A DNA stretch of 64,000 nucleotides from Benincasa hispida (taxonomy: Eukaryota > Streptophyta > Magnoliopsida > Cucurbitales > Cucurbitaceae). The stretch is from the NCBI RefSeq assembly GCF_009727055.1, contig NC_052356.1, positions 4,200,076-4,264,075 of the forward strand, read 5' to 3'. The notes beneath the pieces were generated by a model. It saw only the letters and a list, made by a program, of their open reading frames with translations, was not told the origin of the DNA and did no database searches. The position numbers were made by a program, and so were the translations under genes. Shown here piece by piece: positions 54,753-64,000 of this stretch. The stretch's first letter is position 1. Every line of letters begins with the position of its first letter.

Positions 54753-54982
54753 TGCTTGTTGCCTGTTCTGTTGTCTGAGAAATTGCTGCCTTAACCTTTA
54801 ACGACGATTAGATTGGTTTCTATGTCGGAAGGTCTTTTCAATCTCGAGGTCGTATATGAGTTCAGGAGTGCTCTCCCTACTCATAAACGTTCACAAGCTT
54901 AGGCTTAACTTGTAATACTCCCTCGACTGAAGTGTTCCTACAAAAGATACAAATGAAATTTCTGGTTAGTCTTATTTCTGAA

Positions 54983-55000
54983 TCCTCGGCAACGGCGCCA
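54983..55000 (-). promoter_or_regulatory. Athila primer-binding site (tRNA-Asp type)
   Basis: TCCTCGGCAACGGCGCCA in plus orientation corresponds, on the minus strand, to TGGCGCCGTTGCCGAGGA. It matches the 3' end of plant tRNA-Asp as I know it, with one change. It lies 6 bp from the LTR at 55007. Confidence 0.8.
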
Positions 55001-55006
55001 AAAACT

Positions 55007-56453
55007 TGTTCGTTGCTATCGTGATTCGAGCTGGGAGTGTATTGTATAAAATAAATTGGAAAAATAAGTTCTAAGTATAAATGATGCGTTGATATGCTTT
55101 GATGCGTTTATGTAGTTGTAAAACGTTGGTGCGTTAAGGATGTGCAACAGAACGCACGACACTTCTTCTATTGAGTTCAAGTTTTCCTAATCCAGACCCA
55201 AGTATGAATCAGTTTAGATTTCTGGTAAGTCCCAGGTCGAACTTAGGATTCAGTTAAACTAACGCAAACCTTCGCGTTGTATGCTATTGTAAGGGGTTTC
55301 CTAAATGTATAGGAAAATATGTTATTTACACTAAGTTTGTCGCTTATGCAAGAAGATACTAAAAGAGTTGAGTAGTGATGATTGAATCATCGAAAATGGT
55401 ATTTTAATTAACGTGTATACGTCCAATCTAAGATGAATGTGCACAAGCCGAGTGTGGAATGTGGATAAGATGGATATTTGCTTAATCTTTGGTTATGCGT
55501 TAGACTTTATTTCAACACTTTCTCAATGGAAACATACAAAACCTATTCTAGGATGCATGCGTCTAACACAGAATCAAAGACACAGTAAAGTCTATCTCAA
55601 GATGTACTAGGCGTCCTACTTGATGCTCTTATCTATTCTTCGAATAATCTAAGTTAAAGGAATGCTTTCAACCAATTTATCACAGTCCAGCTGAAGCGTT
55701 TGAAATGAGATTTTGCATAAAAGTATAAATGCTTCAACGTAAACATGAATATAAACAATGGCAAAGTGTGATGGAATCAAATATATGAATTTATAAGAAA
55801 CAAATTGTCTTTACAAAGCAATATTCAATCAAATGAATGAAGCGATATGAAGATGAAAGGAACTAAGTCAAACGCGCAGGTACAATCTCTTGTAATCCTC
55901 TGTTGGCTCAATGGTGCTTTGGTACAATCACTTGTATAGGATTGGACGAAGTGTTTTCTCAGTTGGCCTTCCTCGCTCTCGTGGTCGGCAGTGGTGGTGA
56001 TTCTCACCCTTCTGATCTCTCTGGCACCAATAGACAGCTTCTAAAAACTATAACAATGACTACACTATATACAAAGATGAGAATCTTGATAACTTTTTCT
56101 ATCTATTTATATGTCTCTTCTGGAGGATTCATCTTTTATTGGCGTTGGTCATCTCCACTTGTTGATTGGGCAACATGAAAGTCATGCCCTGTCACCACCT
56201 GACACTCAGAAGCTTTCAGACGCCGCCTACTGAAGTGCACATATGCAAGTGGTGGATTTGACACAAACAACCTGCATCATATATCTTCTTTGCGTTGAAT
56301 TCCTCCGACGCATGGCCCAATGCGTTAGAACTTTTCTGCCACACTTCTTACTCCATGCGTTAGCTTCTTGTTGAATCCGCAAATATCAGCGTTATTGTCG
56401 CAGTATTTAGTCATAGAACTTCTTTTTACATAGTTTGCTAATATTTGAGTAAT
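55007..56453 (-). mobile_element. Athila-like 5' LTR, indel-rich, running into a gap
   Basis: It starts TGTTCGTTGC beside the primer-binding site and follows the LTR at 43351 throughout, but with many single-base insertions and deletions. The last roughly 100 bp of the LTR are in the gap. Substitutions near its right half (for example ggtcggcagtggtggtgattctca) match the LTR at 59318, not the one at 43351. The indels look like uncorrected sequencing error. Confidence 0.85.
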
Positions 56454-56478
56454 NNNNNNNNNNNNNNNNNNNNNNNNN
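56454..56478. other. Assembly gap (25 N)
   Basis: A run of 25 unknown bases separates the indel-rich LTR from a second copy of Copia sequence. A single N also occurs at 27668 in a long A-run. Confidence 1.
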
Positions 56479-59317
56479 AGTAAGGAAGCGGAACTCATCA
56501 TCGACCAAACCATGTCCAACAAGGTTTTGTTTCTCCTTTCCGCTACACCATTCTACTGAGGTGTACCCGACGCTGAAAGTTGGGAAATGATTCCATGTTC
56601 TATCAAATAGTCCTAGAACCCCGAATCCAAAAACTTTTCATCTCGATCTGATCGAAGTATCTTAATCCGTCTATCCAATGCATTTTCAACTTCAGCCTTG
56701 AACTCTCTGAACTTTTCAAAGGATTCAGCCTTCCGTTACATCAAATAAACATACACATCCTTGGAGTAATCATCAGTAAAGTTGATGAAATACTCATAGC
56801 CTCCCCTGGCTCGCACATTCATCGGACCACAGAGGTCAGAATGCACTAACTCTAGAGGCGGGTCGATAACCTTTTCCAGTAAAAGGTCTTTTAGTCATCT
56901 TACCCTCAAGGCAAGATTCGCACACTGGTAAAGAATTTTCCTCTAACTTCTTTAGAAGTCCATTCTTCACCAACCTCTCAATCCTATTGAGATTGATGTG
57001 CCTTAATCGAATGTACCAAAGTTGGGCATTTTAATTTGGAGAAACACGTTGTGATGTTTCTTTTATGTTATGACGGTTTTAAACATCTCTATGTTATGGA
57101 GGGAACTCATTGGTAACGGCCTTAGCACATACAATTTATTTTCCAGATATGCTGTACATATTTCAACTCCATCTTTATGAATAAACACTTTATTCAATTG
57201 AAATTCAAGAGTATATTTACACTGTAACAAGCACTTTATAGAAATTAAATTCCTTTTCAACTCAGGAACTATATAAACATCATATAAAACAAGAAATTTC
57301 TTTTGTAAAGTCAACTGGATTACTCCCACTGCCACAACTGAGACGATGTGTCTCGTGCCTACTCGCATCGTCATCTCCCCATCCTTCAGCTGCCGTCGGG
57401 ATCTAATCCCCTGAAAAGAAGGACAAACATGATTAGTTGCGCTGAAATCAATAACCCAGGCAGAATCATCCTTCTCCACTAAACAAGTTTCCAAAACTAG
57501 TAAATCATATTTACCTTGTTTTGCTTTAGCCTTGGCCTTAGCCTTGGCTGCCATCTTCTCTTTCAACCAGTGAGGAAAATTCCTCTTCCAGTGCCCGTCC
57601 TAGTTGCAGTGGAAACACTTTGCCTTGTCAACCTGCGCTGGACACCTACCTTGTTGGACGACAGGCTGTGGGTTAGTAGGTGCCTTCCCCTTCCCCTTAC
57701 CACCATTCTTCTTCTTCCACTTGGTAGTGTTAGAAGTAGAAGGTGCAACTTCATTCCAGAGGTTGAACCTTGATGGAACGTCTTTGAAGATGAAGCAACA
57801 TTTTCCTCACCTCCCCTCTTCTCCTTACTTTTCAGTAAGGATTGGAATATCTGCTACTCGTTGAGGAGAGTTGTAAGGGGTATAGTCCACTTTGTTCAGA
57901 ATCGCATTGTTGACAAAATGCAGGAAGCTATTCGGCAACGAATGCATGATTATGCTAAACTGGCTACCCTTATCGATCCTAGACCCATTCGTCTCTGCCA
58001 CATTGAAATGGATCATCATGTTAAGCACGTGTTCACGAATAAAGGTGCCTTCCTCTATTTTGGAGTTGAAGATGTATTTAAGAGCCTCGTGCTTGAGCTG
58101 TCCAGATGGTTGTCTAAACATCCCCCACAGGGACTCCATGATCTCACGCGATGAGACCATGGGCTCATGCTTCTTGGCCAAAACGTCATTAAGACTGGCC
58201 AAGATATAGGCTCAAGCCTTCTCATTCGCCCGTGTCCAACGCTCATAGGACTCCCGAACATTTTGAGTGGCGTTAGGAGGTGGAATAGAAGGATACTCCT
58301 TCGTAAGGACGAATGTGAGATCATCGATGATCAGTATTATTGTGATCGTGTGTTTCCAACTAGAGTAATTCTCGCCAGTCAATTTGTCGGCACTAAGTAG
58401 AGCTAATGTGGCAGTGGCCATTAAAACGTTGTTGAAAATAGAACAAACTTAATAAGTCTATGCATAACCACATTCTAACACCAATTTTAGTTTTAGCAAA
58501 ATAGTTTCTAAGTATCCTAAGTGAAAAAGACTTCTATTTCGCAATAATGCCCCAGTGAGGCAAGACAAACGTCACCGGTGGGGTGATCAGATGCCCTTTC
58601 ACTAGGATGAGACACTTTTAACCATTAGGTAGAAACAACTCTTGTAACTGCACCTAACATTCACCATTCGTTCGGTCCAGAACTATTAACCCTTAACAAT
58701 TCCGCGTAAGTCTAACTCCTCGTTTTCGGTTCTAGAGTCCCGCTCTAATGCGTCCACCGAGGGAAAAAGCATATTAGGACAAAAGATTAAAGGACCTTAT
58801 CCTATACAGGAGATCAGATAAAGAAATGTGTAAAACTGCCATCCTATAGGGGGACACTCCCAGGGTGCCTTGAGGCGATGCACAAAAACCTTATCCAATC
58901 TAACAAGAGAGACCTTGGGATATGCTGTCGCACTCCCGCTCCCACTTACTATGAATATTCTCTCCGTCCACCTTGATATTGACCTACCCAAACACCATCC
59001 TTTAGAGGGACACTCCCAAGGTGCCACGAGGTCGAGGATAGATCTCACGGTGTGGACAATAAAGGGAAAAACGCAAAGAGGTTTAAATGAAGTATCAGAT
59101 ACCCAAGTACCTCCCATTGAATGTTCTACCTAGGGGTTCATTAACTTAGTCCATCCAGCTACTGATTTTAATCTAAGTCAGTTTAATCTACTAAAAAATA
59201 ACTCTTGTCTTTGAAATTAAACAAGTTCAAGTAGTCACATTAAACTTTTTAATGGATTGTCCTCAAATTTACATGCATACATCAAATCTATCTAATTCAC
59301 ATTTTCAGGTATATTTC
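56479..59317 (-). repeat. Second copy of 40512-43350 (Copia integrase to leader)
   Basis: The block matches 40512-43350 at a constant offset of 15,967 with no difference I can find, including all gag and protease reading frames (57063-57566, 57825-58202, 58212-58421). It is 2839 bp long, starts directly after the gap and ends at the same Athila insertion point as the first copy. It is more likely an unmerged contig overlap or second haplotype than an independent element. Confidence 0.9.
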
Positions 59318-60873
59318 TGTTCGTTGCTATCGTGATTCGAGCTGGGAGTGTATTGTATAAAATAAATTGGAAAAATAAGTTCTAAGTATAAATGATGCGT
59401 TGATGCTTTGATGCGTTTATGTAGTTGTAACACGTTGGTGCGTTAAGGATGTGCAACAGAACGCACGACACTTCTTCTATTGACGTTCAAGTTTTCCTAA
59501 TCCAGACCCAAGTATGAATCCAGTTTAGATTTCTGGTAAGTCCAGGGTCGAACTTAGGGATTCAGTTAAACTAACGCAAACCTTGCGTTGTAGCTATTGT
59601 AGGGGTTTCCTAAATGTATGAGAGAAATATGTTATTTACACTAAAGTGTTGTGCTTATGCAAGAAGATACAAAAGAGTTGAGTAGTGAGTGATGAATCAT
59701 GCGAAAATGGATTTTAATGTAAGTGGTATACGTCAATCTAAGATGAATGTGCACAAGCCAGAGTGTGATGTGGATAAGATGGGATGATTTGCTTATCTTT
59801 GTTTATGCGTTAGACTTTATTCAACACTTCTCAATGTGAATAACATACAAAACCTATTCTAGGATGCATGCGTCTAACACAGAATGCAATAGACACCAGT
59901 AAGTCTATCTCAAGATGTACTAGGCGTCCTACTTGATGCTAGCTTATCTATTCTTTCGAATAATCTAAGTTAAGGATGCTTTCACCAATTGATCAAGTCA
60001 GCTGAAGCGTTTGAAATGAGATTTTGCATAAAGTATAAATGCATTCAACGTAAACAAGAAATAAACAATGGCAAGTGTGATGGATCAAATATATGAATTT
60101 ATAAAGAAACAAATTGTCTTTACAAAAGCAATATTCAATCAAATGAAATGAAAGCGATAGATGAGATGAAAGGAACTAAGTCAAGCCGCAGAGTACAATC
60201 TCTTGTATCTCTTTGGCTCAATTGTGTTGTGTACAATCACTTGTATAGGAGTTGGACGAAGTGTCTTTCTCAAGCTTGGCTTCCTCCGCTCTCTGGTCGG
60301 CAGTGGTGGTGATTCTCAACCCTTCTGATCGTCTTGGCACCATAGCACAGCTTCTAAAGAACTATAACTATGACTACACTATTACAAAGAGTGAGAATCT
60401 TGATAAATTTCTATCTATTTATATGTCTCTCTGGAGGGACTTCATCTATTTATAGGCGTTGGTCATCTCCACTTGTTGATGGGCAACATTAAAGTCCATG
60501 CCCTGGTCAGCCACCTGACACTCAGAAGCTTTCAGACGCCGCCTACTGCAAGTGCCCATACTTGCAAGTGGTGATTTGACACAAACAACCTGCATCAATG
60601 AATCTTCTTTGCGTTGAATTCCCTCCGACGCATGGCCCATGCGTTAGAACTTTTTCCTGCCACACTTCTTACTCATGCGTTAGCTTCTTGTTGAAATCCT
60701 GCAATATAACGCGTTATTGTCGCAGTATTTAGTCATAGAACTTCTTTTACATGAGTTTGCTAATATTTGAGTAATTCCATGCGTTTCTTCTAAAAATGAG
60801 TTGAATTTATCATTAAAAACCTTAGTTGTTCCAACTTAAAATAAAAAATAACTTGTATTTCTACAAGTTATCA
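59318..60873 (-). mobile_element. Athila-like LTR flanked by ATTTC on both sides
   Basis: It runs from TGTTCGTTGC to AAGTTATCA, 1556 bp. The 5 bp before it (59313-59317) and after it (60874-60878) are both ATTTC. The left flank is Copia leader, not Gypsy internal sequence, so as assembled it is a solo LTR. Its left half matches the 43351 LTR exactly by eye and its right half shares variants with the 55007 LTR. Confidence 0.85.
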
Positions 60874-62362
60874 ATTTCCACGTAGGGGTGTTCCGTTTCT
60901 TTCACCTGAAATACCCCAGCCTAGACAAAACCCGCCTTAGATAAAAAGTCCCTTATAGATAGATTTGCTGCACTTTAACCATTTATTAGTCAATTTAATC
61001 TTATTAAAATGATTAAAATATTAAAACCTAGGTTGTTAATCTTATTAGAATCATGATCTTAGGTCTATCTCCACCAAGTTTTAAAACACTTTTAAAACCA
61101 TGATTCAAACCTAAGTTCGCATGCATGTTTTTCTTATAGATTTTAGTTCTAATTTTCTTATAACCTTTATAAAAGAAACAACTAAAACCATAAACATTGC
61201 CACATAACTAGGTATTTATAACATTTATTAATTTAACCTATGCGTCATGCTTCATGCAATGTCCATTCATTGCTATACATAACTTTTATATACATGTAAT
61301 GAACCAAGCAAACATGCTTCCATACACCCTTATATTATAACACTTATAATATAAAGATGATGCATGTCTATGCTTTATGCATGCATAAATATAACTCTTA
61401 TATTATATGATGCATGAGCATGCTCTTATGTAATTTAAATCACGCTTCTCTAAATTATAACACTTACAATAAAGAGATGATGCATGACCAATGCATAACC
61501 TAAAGTGGGATTTCTTCTATATGACATACCATATGACATATAAATAAACATACATCCTATGTACATTAACAAAGATTAATGGACTGGGATGAACCACCTC
61601 AAAATCGAAAATAAAAATTCTATCTATTACATATTCCCATCGAGCAATCCGGTTCATAGGCAAACTGGGACTTGAACCGCCAAGTGAAGCTCCCCATTGG
61701 TTAGTAAACATGGCTGGGTATACACGATCGTTTAGCTACGATCGAGTACCCTTTACAATGCGATGAAGCATGAGGTACCCAATCGTTTAGCGCACAAAAC
61801 ATTAACCCGCGAGTCTAAACGATTGTTTAGACGGCGACGTTGCTGTGAAGCACGATCGTCTAAACGATCACAGAACATGCACCTAAGTAAACTTTTTACT
61901 CCGCAATCGTGTAGTCAGGAACTAAGTGATGAAGCTTACTGAGCTACATGATCATCTAGTGCACCCGCGTCAACATGTTCCCGAGTATCCGATACTTTAC
62001 GATTGTTTACCTCATTATTTACATGACCCGACCAATGCTTGGTTGTCTTCATCCTCGAAGAACAACAACTTCTTGCCTTGAAGCCTCATCACGAATGACT
62101 CACAAGGACTCAAACACTTTGAATTTACAGACTCGATAGCAAGTTAATATGCCTAAAAAAACACAGGGGCCCTTACAATTAACTTCGAATGTAAAAGAAT
62201 TTAAATAACCAGAGGCTTCATCCCAGAAAACTCCATCAATCCACATCCACAAAACAATTTAACAATTAAACAGAGTGCATACATACTTTACTCATCGAGA
62301 AAGTAAATGTTATTCTTTGCATCAATGAATTTGGAATATCAGAACCTGGCTTTGATACCAAT
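60874..62362 (-). other. Copia leader right of the Athila insertion, with primer-binding site
   Basis: This continues the leader interrupted at 43350/59317. The stretch at 61200-61500 has repeated atgcatg / tataatataa words. At 61720-61990 about eight cgatcgtttag-type motifs occur. Bases 62347-62360 read TGGTATCAAAGCCA on the minus strand, the tRNA-iMet primer-binding site, 2 bp from the LTR at 62363. No protein-coding signal. Confidence 0.7.
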
Positions 62363-63309
62363 TGAAGGAACTCTTATCAAACAGTACCTCTGAGCGAAAG
62401 CAAGATTTTTCTAAACTTATGTGACAGAATTACCGCATTTACAATCAAACATACAAATTATGCATTAACAACAAATTACAGCATGCTTTGAAGAACTTTA
62501 AACAACAAAGAGAATAAGATATATACCAGTTGAAGAACTCTTCTTCCAGAAATCTCGCTCTCGTCCAACCAGTCTCGCTCTCGCTGAGGCCGTCAAGGCA
62601 ATCGTCCACCAATTCTCGCTGTCGTCTACCCACGAATGGATTCCTCACGAACAAGGCAGTAGGGAAGACACCGCCATTCGGAACCCTCAGTATTCTAGGA
62701 GTGAGAATCCAAGAGGTGTGGGTTCTATTTGATTTGGTAGGGGGAAGGAGTAAGGAATGATCGTTTACCACGACCAAGAAAGTGGGAGATATCGAGAGTC
62801 TATCATATAGACGGATGCTTGATCGTTTTGGTAAAGGTAGACGATCGTGTAGTACAACAGGCTTGATCGTATACACGATCGTTTAATAGTCTCTAATATC
62901 AATGACGTTATATACAGAGTCTAGTTATCTCATGGTCTAGGGTCTTATACAAACTCTTTGTATAGGACACCTCCACTCGCACGTTTCCACATGAATGGTC
63001 AGGATCTACCATCTGTAGTAGTTTACAACACTTGCAAACCTCTACAAAGTGGGTCGTATCCGTAGTATCACTAGGATCAGGTATCCCACCTTAATCCTTA
63101 GACTACAGACCTATTTAGGTTATCACTTAAGGCATGATCCACTTGTATATCACATATACATACTTAAGTTCACATAAGATAACCAAGGAGCTTTATTTAT
63201 TGGATATGAGTAAATGCCAGAATTAAATAACATTTATTTTATTCATCTAACAATGTGTATCTTTACAAAACAACGAGACTCCGGGAGAATTAGGACACCA
63301 ATCCTAATA
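62363..63309 (-). mobile_element. Copia LTR with internal deletion (947 bp), shared by two elements
   Basis: It matches the LTR at 36232 but is about 1.2 kb shorter: the homology jumps at about 62890 from the gatcgtttag zone to the acgttatata block that lies near 37940 in the longer LTR. On its left is a primer-binding site, so it is the 5' LTR of the Copia at 38-62 kb. On its right, a purine tract (aagtgggaga on the minus strand) and RNase H follow, so it is also the 3' LTR of the next element. Confidence 0.8.
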
Positions 63310-63415
63310 ATCTCCCACTTGTCCTAATGACTCAGGAGACTAATGTACAATACAATATAAAAATGTACAATATACAATAAACTAGGGCGTACCCCAGTAT
63401 CTTCTCCCACTCACC

Positions 63416-63931
63416 CTAGATAAGATGCCGCATGTCCCGCAGACCCAGACTCTCTAGGTGACCCTCAAACACTTTAGCCGTGAGGGCCTTTGTAAAGGGA
63501 TCAGCAACGTTGTGTTGCGATGCGATCTTCGTGACTATCACATCACCGCGATGCACAATCTCCCTGATTAGATGATATTTCCGTTCAATGTGCTTACGCC
63601 GACGATGGCTCCGAGGCTCCTTCAAATTTTCCACAGCCTCGTTGTCATCACAATAAAGAATGATAGGCAAATCCATACTTGGAACAACTTCCAAATCTGA
63701 AAGGGACTTCCTCAGCCAAACAGCCTCTTTAGCTGCTTCACAAGCGACTACGTATTGGGCTTCCATAGTGGAGTTCGCGATGCATCCTTGCTTGATGCTT
63801 CGCCAGAATACAGCCCCTCCATTCAGAGTAAAAACTGACCCCGATGTCGATTTGCGAGATTCTCTATCGGTCTGAAAGTCAGAGTCCGTGTATCCTGTAA
63901 GGATTAGATCCTTATCTCCATACAAAACCAT
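63416..63931 (-). pseudogene. Copia RNase H, 3' end of a second element (edge of window)
   Basis: The 171-codon open frame contains G-Y-T-D-S-D-F-Q-T-D, S-T-S-G-S-V-F-T-L-N-G-G-A, S-T-M-E-A-Q-Y-V-V-A-C-E-A-A-K-E-A, L-Y-C-D-D-N-E-A-V, K-Y-H-L-I-R-E-I-V and D-P-F-T-K-A-L, which cover nearly the whole Copia RNase H domain with its acidic residues present. The reverse transcriptase would lie beyond base 64000. It is better preserved than the relative at 38381-39060. Whether the whole polyprotein is open cannot be seen. Confidence 0.85.
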
Positions 63932-64000
63932 GTAGTCTCGTTCTCCGAAGATACTTGAGGATCGTCTTGACCGCCGTCTAGTGATTAAATCCTAGATTGG
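63932..64000 (-). pseudogene. Copia RT/RNase H connection, cut by window end
   Basis: The sequence continues the pol homology in another frame (Q-Y-L-R-R-T-R-D-Y-M-V-L-Y-like on the minus strand), so a small frameshift lies near 63930. Confidence 0.5.

Larger units (their letters stand above)
43351..56453 (-). mobile_element. Athila-like Ty3/Gypsy retrotransposon, about 13.1 kb (right end in gap)
   Basis: The element has LTRs of about 1.55 kb, a tRNA-Asp-type primer-binding site at 54983-55000, and minus-strand gag, protease, reverse transcriptase/RNase H and integrase, in Gypsy order. An additional gene region lies between integrase and the 3' LTR, as in Athila elements. It inserted into the leader of a Copia element. 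The target duplication is ATTTC, judging by 43346-43350 and 60874-60878. Every coding domain is interrupted. An adapter sequence at 45240 and the gap at 56454 mean the assembled sequence is not fully trustworthy. Confidence 0.85.

Noticed and set aside
1..64000. tRNA or rRNA genes
   Set aside because: The only tRNA-like words are the primer-binding sites of retrotransposons, too short to be genes.

Overview
The window is plant nuclear DNA, almost certainly from a dicot. One intron-rich host gene sits in a dense nest of LTR retrotransposons, CACTA DNA transposons, a LINE and small hairpin elements. The repeat families and the fatty acyl-CoA reductase remind me of cucurbit genomes, but that is an impression from memory and was not searched. 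I recognise no tRNA, rRNA, CRISPR array or bacterial-type operon.

Layout. 1-8870: Ty1/Copia debris on the minus strand. It holds a gag/leader fragment, two LTRs of one family (346-2190 and 2843-4775), and a Sirevirus-like Copia (4776-8870) cut inside its reverse transcriptase by the second LTR. 8880-17725: two nested CACTA (En/Spm) transposons. The inner plus-strand element (11181-17160) carries a broken tnp2 transposase, a Ulp1-type cysteine protease gene and ordered repeat arrays. It lies inside a deleted minus-strand CACTA, with a 3-bp AGT target duplication. 17726-19600 is AT-rich with nothing recognised. 19600-22205 holds an LTR fragment and a decayed L1-type LINE that contains a 605-bp solo LTR with perfect ATTTA target duplications.

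24261-35440 (+): the host gene, an alcohol-forming fatty acyl-CoA reductase (FAR/CER4 family). I reconstruct it as nine exons, 492 codons plus stop, with all splice phases compatible and both key motifs present (TGxxGxxA and YxxxK). Its 5' flank holds a 695-bp foldback element and a 70-bp tandem duplication. Its introns are enlarged by small inverted-repeat elements.

36232-63309 (-): a Copia element whose leader is split by an Athila-like Gypsy element (43351-56453). That Gypsy has gag, protease, reverse transcriptase/RNase H, integrase and an extra downstream ORF. 63310-64000 is the 3' end of another Copia sharing the LTR at 62363-63309.

The assembly has clear technical scars. A Nextera mate-pair junction adapter is embedded at 45240-45277. 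A 25-N gap at 56454-56478 is followed by an apparently exact second copy of 40512-43350. The LTR just before the gap is rich in small indels. The apparent structure of 43-61 kb should not be read literally until this is resolved. All coding calls in the transposons are of degraded copies; FAR is the only gene here that looks intact.
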